Below, in pieces: positions 46,549 to 58,980 of a DNA stretch of 64,000 bases. The DNA is from Euborellia annulipes (taxonomy: Eukaryota > Arthropoda > Insecta > Dermaptera > Anisolabididae). The position numbers and the translations under genes were made by a program. Each line of letters begins with the position of its first letter. Position 1 is the stretch's first letter. Location of the stretch: positions 20,531-84,530 of the forward strand of contig JAKCPI010003011.1 of assembly GCA_023213315.1 (NCBI GenBank). The letters run 5' to 3'. Below the pieces are notes generated by a model. That model saw nothing but the letters and a program-made list of their open reading frames with translations, was not told the origin of the DNA and searched no databases.

Positions 46549-47360
46549 TATTAATAGAAAAAGTGAATATTGGTGTGGATGGAGCTGATGAGGAGGTGAA
46601 GATTTTGTTAAGTCTGCATAATGTTATAATTGACAGATTAAGGTTTTGAACATAACCTCGTATTTTAAAAATATATCTACTGTCAAAATTCACTATGATT
46701 TTAAATAAATATATTAAATTAATTTAATATTTAATAAATTTAAAGTTAAAATAATAATATAATATTAACTGTTAAATTTATTTAATATATTAAATTCAAT
46801 TAAAATATTTGCCTAAATTAAATTATTAATAAATTTGTTTATTAATTAAATAAACCATTATTAAGATTATTATATATTATATTAAATATTTTAAATATAT
46901 TAGATTTAAAAGTTGAAAGGCAGAAAAACGTCATACAAATAGTAAGTAAATTTATTTATTTTATATTTGGTCGATACAACGCCAACTATCGATTCTAAAA
47001 ATCACTACCTTTTACGAAATAAAAAAAAGTTGATTACAACATGAATCTGGTCTGATTAAGCAAGTTCTTGTTCGGCATCCAAGGCCTTTTAGTCCCTCGT
47101 TCCTATTTATCTCAATCAATTAGCAGCCAATTCAAGTGAAATAAATTTTAGTTTAATGGCGCGGATAGAGAATTCCTGACCTCTAGAACAAGAGGTTAAT
47201 GCTGTGGGCAGGTTAATTAAATTATGTGTAAATTACCAAGAGATATATTTCGTTAATTAATTAATATATCATAACATCGTTGGATATTACTGTAGTGGGA
47301 AGCATCTGAAATCACATGAAAATTATTTTCCGAAGGGATCACAACAAAAATTTTGTTTAA
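46549..47360. other. No gene seen
   Basis: AT-rich DNA; a short stretch around 46560-46650 is less AT-rich but shows no domain. Confidence 0.5.
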
Positions 47361-48417
47361 GGTGCGCGTCTCGAAAAGCCGTTAGAACACGATTCAGTAT
47401 CGAGTTATTCTAGGCGGCAAGAGATGGCGTTAGTTTTTCCCATAGGAATACAAGTGATTTCCATTTCATTTGAAAGATTCCAGCTAATTAATTAAGGGTA
47501 GAAAATTAATTATTTTCAACACAATGATTATTAATTTAATTATCTATAAGATATAGAGCGAATTTTTTAAAAATATCTTTTATTTAATGCGATTAATCTA
47601 AAAAAATCTGGTGTGACTGGCGACAGCACACAACTTTCTCTTACCTTCGGTAATCGAAAGTTGTGTTCTGTGCTTGTCACACCAGATTTTTGTGTCGACA
47701 TATATTTAGTTCCCGACAGTACGGAACATTTGAATTCAGATGTAAAATTTATAAGTGTGGGAAAATATTTATATTTTGTTACCACACCTTCTCCTATCTT
47801 CCCTATGAAATACAAGAGTAAAGTGGTCTTCAGAAGATTTCGAGGGCAAAATGAGAATATACATTTTAAAGAGCATCTAAAAAATAATTGATTTTTGAAT
47901 TTAAAAAAAAAATTGTTGGAGCAAATTTTGAGAAAATCGAAAAAAACTGAAAAAGTACATCAGTAAAGTACTAGTACTCTTTGGCCGATTTTGATTAAAA
48001 GCTTATTTTTCCGGTCCCGGGAGATGTTTAACTTAAATATAAAATTTCAACCTCGTAGCTCAATTCCTTCATGCTTAAAATTGAACACACACACACACAC
48101 ACCCCCACACACACACACACACAGACAGACCATGTCGCGAAAACCACTTTTTTGGATTCAGGGGACCTCAAAACGTGAAGATCCATCAAAATCTCGACAT
48201 CGAATTTTTGACATGAATCCAATACTTTCTCTCTATATATATATTACATATATACATAGGTAAGAGAAAGTAAAAATTTATTTTTTGAATCAAAAAAAGG
48301 GCTTCTATAAGTTGTAGATATTTTAAATAGCTTTAATTAAAAAAAAAATTTGAGGTCGAGAGCTTCAAAATTGTGGCCGCTGGAATCTCCCAAAATTAGC
48401 ACTCCGAAACGTGCACC
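47361..48417 (+). mobile_element. Family B MITE, copy B3, containing A14
   Basis: TTAA on both sides (47357-47360, 48418-48421) with ends GGTGCGCGTCTCG and CCGAAACGTGCACC. Without A14 it is 392 bp, like B1. Confidence 0.88.
47607..48271 (-). mobile_element. Family A element, copy A14 (complete, nested in B3)
   Basis: R hairpin from TCTGGTGTGAC at 47607, CA tract at 48088-48121, L end GGTAAGAGAAAGT at 48271. The host B sequence has 12 A at this point in B1; here 7 A precede and 5 A follow, so the element inserted inside an A run with no net duplication. Confidence 0.93.
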
Positions 48418-48421
48418 TTAA

Positions 48422-51400
48422 TTTGAATAAATATGGGCTGGGTTAAATGCCCTCAGATACCGAAAGGAACCTTTAAACAATATAAATTATAATTAAATAT
48501 AAATCGTTGTAGGCCTAATTTGTTTTCTTTTCTCTTTTTAGAAATCGACTAAGTCTTCGAGAATTGATTGACCCCATAATAAGCCGCCATTAGACATCAC
48601 GACGAGATGAAGATTAGCGGAAGGGAAGATCTGTACAGCACAAGGCCAACTGAGTCATCAAGGCAGTGATTCCAGAGTGTAACAGCTACATCAAAAGTCT
48701 GTATGAACATTTACGTGTGCGTAGAATGAGATAGATATAGGATTTTCAAAATTTTATTGATATTTCTTAATTCGGTCTAAACCATTTACAAATGATAATT
48801 ATGCAATAGGCGCATGGATAGGATGTTATTAATGCATGTATTTCTCCCATTTCAGAGTCCCTTTTTAGATTTTAATGTTGATGACAGAAGTTGCTGATCA
48901 AAGATTAAATTAATAGGAGGATTAATTTAATTTAACATTTAATCTATTAAAGAATAGGTTTTTATACTTCAAGTATCCAAATGCAGGTTTTGTTTTTCAA
49001 GGTAATGGGATGGATGAATGCGCAATGTGCAAAAGATATAAGTTACGATAATTGGTAATATGTGGATCATGCACAGTACTCATTTCATCCCTTTATCCGA
49101 CACGATAACATCATCATCATATGAGACGATTCAAGTGTGCATAAACACACCAAAACCCCCTCTAGCAGTCCCCCCTAGGGGGGAGAAAAACAACCAAAAA
49201 TTTTAAAAAAAACCAGCCCCTTTTTAAGGATATTTTAATATAATTTATTAATAATAATTAAATAAAAAAAATAAATTAATAATTTTATGTTTTGAAGTTT
49301 TTTTTGGGTTTATGGAAATGATCGTTTTAATACCCCACCTTTCTATTAGCTATTATTATATGGTACAGTATTAAGTTATAGTTTTGCGTGTATGGGATTA
49401 ATATTATAAGAAGATCTCTTTTCTATGTTTATTAAGTGCATGTTAATTTTTAAGAAATCACTCAATTCTTATTAGATTACCTAGTTAGCAATTGATAGAG
49501 TCCATATATCTGGGGGTTTAGGCCTTCTGTTTTGGAATTCTCCGATGTTCTCTTGAAGTGACGTTCAATTGTGAATTGATTCCTCAATACTGGCATAGGG
49601 TGTTGTTGTTCTTCCCTTTTAGGTATAGGCAGGACTTCCAGTAGAGGATCATTTCACTTTTGACCGTTGTTTAAGGGAAATAGGAGAATTCCTCTATCGT
49701 ATGATTCTCTCTTTCGCGCATTTGAGAGAAAGAAGTGTTTTATCTTTCTCCAGAGCTCTGTCATTCACTGCTGAGTTCTGGGCCTTGGTTGTTTCAGGAC
49801 AGAGTGAGTTAATGTTCAAGATGTTAGGATGTTGTTAGCTCTTAGGGTTCTTTTTTTTCAGCATGCATCTTGAACAACGTCATTCTGTTTCTGAGATGAG
49901 CAATCAAGGGGGTTCTTCAGTATTGTTTTGACCCAGCTTCCTTGAATGATTATCAGATCAATTATCTCTGCCCTATTTTAGTTCGCTATTAAATGACATT
50001 GATTAGGCAGGCGGGCCGAGATTAATTGATCTGTGATTTGAGTTGAGTATGTAGTTCTTTTCCTCTTATACTTTCCTTGGGTTTGTGGGCGCGTTTTCTC
50101 CGTTTCGTTTTGCGATTTATGTTGATTAAAGGCTTACCTGCCTTTCGTGGAGTGATTGCGTTTCGCGTCGTTAAGCCTAAAGAAGCTGTCTACAGAGTAA
50201 GTTAAAGAAATTTTAAATATTTCTTAATTTTGCTTAAAATTAATTATTTAGACTAATTACACGGTATATTTCTTTTTCTGTTTTAGATGTTTGGAGTGGG
50301 AGTGGCGACGAAAATCTTCCTGGAGATATCTTTAAAGAATATTATTATAAATATTGTATACCAGTTTAATATCTAGCTTTCATGTCTTGCCCAGGCAAAA
50401 AAAACCTCTGGTTAAAACACCCTAAAACCTAACTGCCTTTAACCTCACTAAAATACTAGTTTTTAACAGTCTTTTAGTAATACTAATTCAAAAAAATAAT
50501 ATTTTTTAATTAAAATTTGCACACATATCTAGGTTAAATATAAATTGAACTAGTTTCGGAAACTTAATTTAGAAATAGATTGCTTAGAATTTAATTTGAA
50601 CATATGCACCGTTGGCCATTTGTTACTTCTAACCCTAATATGTCAAATAAGACATGGGAAGTCACCCCATTCAGATCCCGGTGTGAGAGACCCCTCCCAA
50701 GTCTGGACCAGCATGAATCCTCTTAAGTCAGTCAAGTGAAGTTTTGGTGCGTGCTTGCCTTTATAACTCTTTACCGTTATGACACGACGATATTTGTTAG
50801 GAAATTGATTGAATCAAAATAATTCTAGAACTAGAAAAGAAAAAAAAAAATATTTGATTACCTATAATTTATCATCTTTAATCATCTAAATTAATTTTTT
50901 ATAACCTTTTCTGATTATATATTTCATATTCAATCTTTACTATATCCTCAATAATTATTTAATCCATATAAACAATATTATTCTTACTTGACAAAAAAAC
51001 AAAAAAAACAAATGTAGGCAACTTGTTTGCAAATAAATCAATAATACGTAGTGGTCCCATGGCGAAAAATCCACAAAACGACCGAATCATTGCTCATGTT
51101 CGACAGAAAGACAAATAAAATAAACATAACACATTTAGGCCAGATGGTGTGTGCATCCATCCTCAAAATGATATCTGGCCAAATGAAATTGTAGTTTGTT
51201 CAGATTGCATTATTTAACATTGTGGTAACAAAATTCTCTCTTTACATTCGTCGCCCGATTTTATTATTTCATTCTAAAAGAAAACAATCGTTTTATATTG
51301 ATATAAATTTTCCGTTCATCCAACTCTGCTTTTTACATCACCCGATTATGGATGTAGCTTTATTTTAACCTAAACTTAAGCCTTAATCACACAGAACTCG

Positions 51401-51485
51401 TTATAGCACGACTCTCAGAGAACGTACTATGCCACACACGTTATCTGGGCGAGCGTTCCACAGTATTATTCCACAATTAGATATA
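48422..51485. other. Longest stretch without recognised repeats
   Basis: About 3 kb with fewer homopolymers and no family recognised elsewhere in the window. There are pyrimidine-rich AG acceptor-like sites near 48540 and 50286, but no ORF above 60 codons. It could hold non-coding exons or simply be unique DNA. Confidence 0.4.
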
Positions 51486-51488
51486 TAA

Positions 51489-51724
51489 CTAAAGATGAAA
51501 AAGAAAGTTACTTCCGGAAGTAAGATTGTGTTGACAATAGTAAGAAGAAACAGATTTCAGTTTGGACCTCTAGGGGTCATCATCAGGCCGAAACTGAAAT
51601 AAGCTGTGCACTCTCGGTCCTCAAGCCATTAAAGATCCTGCCAAAAGAAAAAATCTGTTTTTTTCTTACTATTCTCAACACAATCTTACTTCCGGAAGTA
51701 ACTTTCTTTTTCATCCTTAGTTGA
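51489..51724. repeat. Long inverted repeat W5
   Basis: Arms of about 75 bp (51489-51563, 51648-51724) share ACTTCCGGAAGTAA and AGATGAAAAAGAAAG-type blocks. The left arm on the minus strand has CTGATGA and a GACC/GGTC helix, but GAAAC is altered to CAAAC. Confidence 0.75.
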
Positions 51725-51817
51725 ATGATCATCTGGCCTTTTCTATTGTAAATATATGTTTCTGTAGTAGGTTCTCTTAAATCAATGAAGTCAGTGGCTG
51801 TTTTTCTATAGACAGCA

Positions 51818-52080
51818 GAAGGTGCAGGTGCAGCCAAAAAATAAAAGTCTCCGATTTAATACAATTTAATGAGACGTTTCGGGACGTTTCTCACTAAATA
51901 AATACGATGGCCCACATCGTCAGGACATGATACATAAATTTACATGTATTGCCCTATTGACCAACTCCGGGACTTTTAACAATTTCGAAGGTCTGAAGAT
52001 GGATGGATAAAATTCACCCGAAACGTCTCATTAAATTGTATCGGAAACTTTGATTTTTTATGCACCTACTCCTTCTCCTG
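51818..52080. repeat. Long inverted repeat W6 with hammerhead motif
   Basis: Arms share GCACCT/AGGTGC, CAATTTAATGAGACGTTTCGG and the reverse at 52016-52075. The right arm carries a complete hammerhead-like core; the left arm keeps GAAACGTC but its stem II is lost. Confidence 0.75.
51979..52039 (+). ncRNA. Hammerhead ribozyme-like motif in W6
   Basis: CTGAAGA at 51993-51999, stem II GGATG/CACCC (one mismatch) with an A/T-rich loop, GAAAC at 52020-52024, GTC at 52025-52027. Stem I pairs ACAATTT with AAATTGT at its far end, with mismatches near the core. Confidence 0.55.
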
Positions 52081-52503
52081 TCTGTAGGTTCACTTAATTG
52101 AAAGCAAAGAGTAGTGATGAGGAGGAAGTTCTGCTTTTCCTAGCCATAATTGAGAAGACTAAAAGAAATAAACTGAATGGGAGCACTCCCTTAGTTACGT
52201 CACTGCATCTACCTACAGTATTATTACTATTATAAAAGTATAATGTATTATTCATCTATTTATAAATAATATTAATATAAAAACTATTTTTATTTTCATT
52301 TATTTAATGAATATATAAATATTTTATAAATCATGTATTATATTACCAAATAAACAAAATATCATTGCAAATTAGATTATTTCATTAAATATTGAATATA
52401 TATAACTTTAATATTATTTCCTTTTAATCAATTCGGTGTAAATTAAACAGGAAAATGGATGTTTTTTTTTTTTATAAATTTGTAAAAATATGTTCTTGAT
52501 ACC

Positions 52504-52554
52504 GCATGGTCCTGACGAAGGAGTCGTTTTGACTCCGAAACGTTGACCCATAGC
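52504..52554 (+). ncRNA. Hammerhead ribozyme-like motif W7
   Basis: Stem I GCATGGTC pairs with GACCCATAGC with bulges. CTGACGA at 52512-52518, perfect 6-bp stem II GGAGTC/GACTCC with loop GTTTT, GAAAC at 52537-52541, triplet GTT at 52542-52544. All core bases fit CTGANGA/GAAA/NTH. The downstream 65 bp (to TTTATTTATTCATCC) matches the arms of W3. Confidence 0.65.
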
Positions 52555-53011
52555 CAAAGGAGTTAATCCAAATAAATTGGCCTAAAAATCTCATTTCGGG
52601 ATTTTATTTATTCATCCTTCTCTAAAATATGTAAATAAATATAAATCCGAAACCTATTTATTACACATAAAAGTAATAATAATAAAGTTATGATATGTAG
52701 GTATTCGTATTTAAAGAAATAACGCCCGTAACGCGAGTTACTTTTGTAATTTTGTACAACCCGAAAGGCTGACGTCGCGTTACAGAACGTAACGCCGTGT
52801 GTGTGGCATGGATGATACAATGTTTCCTTATACGCCGTAACGCGACGTTACAGGAACTCGGAACGTCGCGCTATAACGCATTCTGGGTGACCAAAGCTTT
52901 ATACCGCTTAACCGCTTGTCTCCTTCCAAATAATATGTTTGCAACATTATTTCTGATTAAAATTATTATCCTTGAAAGTGTTTATTTTTTAAATAAAAAA
53001 AAAAATCCTTT

Positions 53012-53473
53012 AATGAGATAAAACCATCCTCAGTCATAGTTGAGAGTATGAACTCAAATAGCAAAGCATTGAGTCAATAGTGGAGTTGTCATAAAGTCTT
53101 GTTATTATACATTAATTGTTTGTACAAAAATACAATGCAATGCTTATCAGTAATATATACAGAGCGCCAAGTCAGAGATACAAAGTTGTTTTAAAACAAC
53201 TTTGTACAAAATACAATGTACAAAAATACAATGCAATGCTTATCAGTAATATATACAGAGCGCCAAGTCAGAGATACAAAGTTGTTTTAAAACAACTTTG
53301 TATCTCTGACTTGGCCTCTGTATATATTACTGATAAGCATTGCATTATATTTTTGTACAAACAATTAATGTATAATAATACAGACTTTATGACAACTCCA
53401 CTATTGACTCAATGCTTTGCTATTTGAGTTCATACTCTCAACTATTGGACTGAGGATGGTTTTATCTCATTAA
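53012..53473. repeat. Giant palindrome W8 with internal 97-bp duplication
   Basis: Outer arms read TTAATGAGATAAAACCATCC at the left and the reverse complement at the right. The centre is GTTGTTTTAAAACAAC. The stretch 53121-53206 is repeated at 53218-53303, so the left half has an extra unit. Directly after the right arm GAAACTG follows CTGAGGA and an A/T stem, a hammerhead-like but imperfect core (GTC absent). The 103-codon frame at 53116-53427 is a product of the repeat. Confidence 0.85.
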
Positions 53474-54269
53474 AGCCGAAACTGTTTCCTGAACAGAGAG
53501 TTTAATTTCGTGGAGACTCAATACCTGGCTGCATTCTCCTTTCCTATCTACTGTTTAAATACAACAGCCACTTTAAATTCTTCAAAAAAAAAAAATCTTA
53601 ATCTAATATGTATAAATAGAGAGCGTGTGACTGACATATCTCGAAAAGTTGATTTTTAAAAATCTTTTTCAATATTATTCAAGGATCGGGGGAAATATGA
53701 GGAGAGAAGGAAAAAGCAACTTATACATAACGAATCGGAAATTGAGTCACAAAATGCAAATTCCATCTCCCTCATACCAGAAAATAAAATTATGATATTC
53801 GCTCCTCAAACAAATTCAATAAAAAAAAACTTTCTTTTACTCTTCTGCGGGAAAAAAAGATGAACAGAATGCATACGGAAATGCTTTGTTTTCGGAATGG
53901 ATTAAGACCTCGGCTTGTTCAAACCATTATCTTCACTTTGTCCAAAGCTATTGGCTTGAATCAACTATAAGACGAGGAGTTGGTTGTGTTTGCTACTTGT
54001 TGACACAAATGTCAGAATAGGCGTGGGTTATATATAAATGGGCTTAGAATAAAAAAGATGGTGAAAGAACAATTTATTGTAAAAATAATTTGCCATCTTA
54101 TCTCCCCTATTGGTCGTTTTGATAACTTACCTATCCCAACATTGAAATAGTTTCTGTAGGACATGCATACATCAGTATTTCACCCATAGACACAAACGAA
54201 TTTGCTTACAAATTTTAATTTTTTTTAGTTATTTGATTAAATTTAATATTAGATTTATATTAGTGCTTA
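53474..54269. other. No gene seen
   Basis: AT-rich DNA, no recognised repeat. Confidence 0.5.
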
Positions 54270-54474
54270 TTTTTTAACACTTTTTTCTCATTCACACTTA
54301 CACTCACACACACATTCACACAGTCTTTTTCGGCAACTTAAGCCATATAAGACTTTACGATAACTGTTATATATGATAATATCTATTGGGAGTCCAGGCA
54401 TTTCTATTTAAGCCATTTGGTATCCAAATGGCTTAAATAAAATCATTGGACTGCCTGGGGTCCGAACCCGCGTC
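54270..54474 (-). mobile_element. tRNA-derived SINE, copy S8 (head truncated)
   Basis: Body, palindromic segment and B box GGTTCGGACCC (reversed at about 54457-54472) are present. The A box side is missing and the A tail is short. Confidence 0.8.
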
Positions 54475-54856
54475 TTAATTTAAAAATAATCAGCTTTAAA
54501 AAATCCTATTCAAAATCACTTCCTTGCCTCAAATAGCCATTCTGTAAACAAAAATTTAAAGTCAAAGCGTTAACATTTAGTAAATAGTGTCAAAAATTAA
54601 TTCCATGTCTAGGGGGTGCCTTTAATATTTTAACCAAGGTCTTTAAATACACAGGTTGGCCAGAAACTAGTAAACAAACAATTTTCCGGTCACAGTTTTT
54701 TATTTGTCCACGTCATGAAGCTCCTTGCTTATATTTTTCTATTTGGCAGCGTTGTTGACTGCTTATAACCTAGTTCACATTGCATTTTGTTTTATTTGCA
54801 AATCGTATGGTTAAATGGAAAAAATGTAAACAAACCGAGTTTAAAGTTGTGTTTAA

Positions 54857-56465
54857 CCCATATCAAGCCACTGGTGCGTTTTCGAACCAGTACCTAAAAA
54901 AATTTTTTCTCAATAAGTATCTAAATGTTTTGGTTAATTATTTTTTTATACATTATTTATGATATATTCTTGCCTGCTAATGAGAGAAAATGATGAATTT
55001 TACAGTCTTTACATATTAAATAATTATTTAAATTCGAAGGGTCAAAAAACACCAAACTTCAAAAATAGATATTTTGTATTAAAAATTTTTTTTTCATTTT
55101 CATTCTTCATAAATTAGATTACCAATAAGATTACTTTACTTAGCTAAACGATACATAATTTTTTTTTCATTACTATAGACGATATTCAATGACTAATTAG
55201 AGTGGTGCGTTTTCGCACCAGTGGTAAAAACCCTAAACTTTTTCCTTATATTATCTGAATGTTTTTTCATTGTTTTTTTTTAATTTTTTTATTCCAAAGG
55301 CTTTTTCGGCATATGTAGGCTATTTAGACCCCGTCCCTATTTATTCCAATTGATTGGCAAATCGAAATAAATTTTTGTTACATGCATCATCCCGTCCCCT
55401 TGATCCCTACTACCTATGGTTATTGTTTATATATGGGTTATTACATTAGTCAAATTGAATGACAATACTGTTGTAACTGTATGTAGTAATGGCTACAATA
55501 ATGAGCCCCTAAATACTGTAAAGAGAGATATGTTGGGACATCGAAATCAGAAGGAAATATACCAAATATACTCAACCTAATGTTATTTCAAAATATAATT
55601 TAGGAATGGAAAGGGTGGATTTACATGATAATGGGGTTGCGAATTACCAATGAAGGATATTCATTGGCGTACCTAGGGTGGTCCCCCCGGGGGGGGCGAA
55701 AGCTCCCCGATTCAACAGAAATTGAGTCAATATGGGGCCTTCCGGGTCCCCCAGAGAATGGCTGATCCCATGCCCCCCCCCAGCGAGGGTGGCTGGTCCC
55801 ATCGCCCCCCAGCCAAATTTGCTAGTTACGCCCATGGGGATATTAGGTAAAAATGGTGGTGGCATTTATTTTTAAATACCTTAGATAGCACCATGGTAAA
55901 ATGTTGGAAGCTATATAGCCTAAAGTGCATTCCATCAACCAAGTACAAGTTCAATTGATTTGAAAATGAACTTCGGGTTATTGCATACGAGCAGAAAGCC
56001 CGAAAGAGATGTAAAGTGTGTTATAAACACACTGTATATGAATATACAAAATGCAAAGTACCGATTCATATAAATTGTTTCGGCAAATTTCATAAAAAAT
56101 AAAAAAAGTAAAAAAAAATTATATCCCATATTATGCCAATGGTGCGTTTTCGCACCAGTGAAAAAAATTGAATAAAACATATATATTGTTGAAAAAATTT
56201 TATCAAAGGTTATGTAAAAATCTAATAAGAACCTATGTAAATATATTATGTGAAAAAATAATAAAAAAAGTTCAAAATAAAAAAAGGCTAAAAATTTTTT
56301 CTAATGGATCAAGCCATTGGTGCGTTTTCGAACCACCTATTTCCTCAATATTTACTGATCAAATAATTTTTTTTTGATTTTTCCCTAATTAAATAGGTAA
56401 TAATAAACACAATTATGAAAAAAAATTTGTAGTTTTTGAAAATTTTTGTGTTGGCTTGATATGGG
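54857..56465. mobile_element. piggyBac-like non-autonomous element Y
   Basis: Inverted ends CCCATATCAAGCCA and TTGGCTTGATATGGG with TTAA on both sides (54853-54856, 56466-56469), the pattern of piggyBac elements. Four copies of GGTGCGTTTTCGCACC or a one-base variant lie inside (54873, 55204, 56141, 56319). The first, third and fourth follow a repeat of the terminal AAGCCA block. No transposase frame. hAT element N is inserted at 55662-55836. Confidence 0.85.
55662..55836. mobile_element. hAT-like MITE family N inserted in Y
   Basis: Ends CATTGGCGTACCTAG and CTAGTTACGCCCATG with G/C tracts. Octamers AGGATATT (55654-55661) and GGGATATT (55837-55844) match at seven of eight positions. Confidence 0.8.
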
Positions 56466-56535
56466 TTAAAATAAAAATGGAGTCCTTAACCTAAAAAGTA
56501 AGGTTATGATTTTGATAGCTTTGAAATAAAAGCGC

Positions 56536-56808
56536 GCCCCCGAGTTTGGCGTAGTATGTAGCGTACCTACCTCCTATACCAAACGTCGCGGGTTCGGACC
56601 CAGGCAGTCCGAAGATTTTATTTAAGCCATTTGGATACCAGATGGCTTAAATAGAAATGCCTGAGCCCCAAATACATTTATTAATTACAACGGTTATCGT
56701 ATAAAGTCTTAAATGGCCAGAGTTGCCGAAAAGACTGTGTGAATGTGTGTGAGTGTGAGGGTGAATGAGAAAAAAGTGTGAATGTTTTTTTCAAAAAAAA
56801 AAATAAAT
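56536..56808 (+). mobile_element. tRNA-derived SINE, complete copy S9
   Basis: Head with A box TGGCGTAGTATG and B box GGTTCGGACCC, palindrome AAGCCATTTGGATACC, 3' GTGTGA repeats and an A-rich tail. Perfect 12-bp duplication AAATAAAAGCGC (56524-56535, 56809-56820). Confidence 0.92.
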
Positions 56809-56820
56809 AAATAAAAGCGC

Positions 56821-58980
56821 AACATGTTAACGTCGCTGTTAAAACTTTGATTAGAGAATAGCATTTTTTTTAACGCTGATTGTTTTTACAATACTTTTTA
56901 ACACGCATTTGTTTATTTTATATTTTAACGTCTGTTTTTAGAGAATAAACCTGAATGTGTTTAACGAGTATTTATTAATCTCTGACACTGACAGTTCATT
57001 CTACTTATTTTATGTTGAAAATTTAATTCTGTTTTGAGTATTTGGGGCACTTAAATAACTAAAAAACAACCATAATCATGTAAAATAGTTGATATATGTC
57101 GTTCAGACTTGCAAAGTGACAGTTTGTTGGAATGACCCATTAGTATAGCAAATATTTTGTTATAGGCCTATCATTCTTTGACGATGGCAATAACAATTCA
57201 ATTAGAAAAATGCCATTTAAGAAAGAAGAGGTTGTTCCCTTGTGACCAAAACGGTAGATTATCCCTCGGAGCTATTTGGCCTGCATCAGCTGCTTGATGC
57301 ATCGGGGATCAGGCGACGCGACGCTCTGGGAGCCAGCCCGAGGTGAGAGAGAGAAACCAATTTTTCCATTGGAGGCAAATAAAAGGGAGAGAGAGAGAGA
57401 GATAATCGCTCCCCAGGGATCAGCCAGGACTCCTGAAAAATCCACTCAGACATTGCAAACACCGCAAGTCTCAAGCCAATTAAAATACTTCCTTCATGGA
57501 CACACAGCAGGGTTCAATATTTATAGAGACAAGAACAGAATACTCCGTGGAGTTCAAACAAAACAAAAAGAATACAGATATTTTGATAAGAGAGTTTTCA
57601 GAAAATTTAATAAAATCAAATTTTTTCTTTACATAATTTTCTCTCTAAATAACATATTTAAGAGGGAACGGGAGCGAAGGTGGTTACGCATGTTTTTCTC
57701 GATAAGATGGCGTTGTGTGTCATAAAAAGTATGCCCAAAAAATCAAGTAATTCAAAAATTTGCCAAGAGATGTCAGAATGGTAGCTAATAATATTTAATG
57801 CATTTGGTTGATTTTCATTGATCTTTTAACAATAAATACTTTATAAATGTTATTATATATTATGTATCTTTTATAAAAGCATAAAAATATATAAATATAG
57901 GCTAATACTATATCGGCTGTTAGACTAGCCTGCCATCTATTGCAAGAATGCTGAACTAATTTGACATTTGATTTTTAAATAAATCATCTAAGCTTATTTT
58001 AAAAATTTCTTAATTAATATGTGATTAATAATAACAATAAATTCATTTTTAAATTTAAAAAAAAATTAAAGATTATTGGGACAGATTGTTTTTTTGTATT
58101 TGCTTGATAACAAAAAAATTAATTACGATTATTTTTTAATGAGTCATTAAAAAAATTATAGCTCGATGTCCCAATAATCTCTTATGAATTTAATTCATTA
58201 AAAAAAAAACGCATTGAAAAATTCCTTATAATAGTCTTGTTTTTTTTTAGACGTCGCTCCTGAACCCCCTTAATTCACAATAGATTTATATCATTTTGAA
58301 AAATAAAATTCATTTTTTTTTAATCAAAAAAATTATATAATTATTGAAGATATTCCATAAAGAAGGAAAAGGCTAGTTGTTAGAGGTAATAAATAATTTG
58401 ATAGAAGGGAAAGGAGCAAAATAATTATTTCAACTCGCGTTGCAAGCTCTGATGATGCCTTTTGATATATGTCTTTGTGCACGAAAGCACCAAAAGATAT
58501 TCGATCCAATCAAATGATAAAATTAATATTAAAAAGAAACGGAGAAACGAAATTAACTTGGTGAATGACTTCCCCGAGACTTTCTCGTATATTCTTTTGG
58601 AATTACGTCTGGGTGTGTGTGTGAACACGATTGCTTAAAAACCAAAGCAGCTAGATGAATGAAATTTGGTATATGCTCCTTAGACTAAACTTGTAGATGT
58701 CTATCAACTTTTGGAGTAAATACGTCACTTGGAAGTAGTACTTTACCTAATAAGTTTTTTCAGAAATTCCGAAATTTTCAATTTCTTTGTTATATTATGA
58801 TAAAATACTCAATTTTAAAAAGTTTTTATTCTTTGATATTTTTCCGAAAACTGAATAGTTTTTGAAATAATCACAGAAGAAAACGACATTTTTCGTAAAT
58901 TTTGGAAAGAAAAATCAAAACAAAATCATACAGGTGACATTAAAAAACATTTAAATATAAACAAATGAATTTGTGAAACA
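56821..58980. other. No supported gene
   Basis: The 149-codon plus frame at 57276-57725 is the longest outside the LINE. It is rich in RERERE from a GAGAGA run (57378-57403), has no domain I recognise, and I do not call it a gene. AAAGCAGCTAGATGAATGAAA at about 58645 resembles generic repeat DNA. Confidence 0.45.

Noticed and set aside
53116..53427. Direct and inverted repeats as a CRISPR array
   Set aside because: Two 86-bp units without regular spacers inside a palindrome in a eukaryotic context.
57276..57725. 149-codon frame
   Set aside because: No domain, homopolymer and GAGAGA-derived residues, no conservation evidence; likely chance.
58440..58510. CTGATGATG...CGAAAGCAC as another hammerhead
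   Set aside because: GAAAG replaces GAAAC, no cleavage triplet follows, and the GTGC-GCAC hairpin competes with stem II; it resembles the 3' part of SINE family 2.
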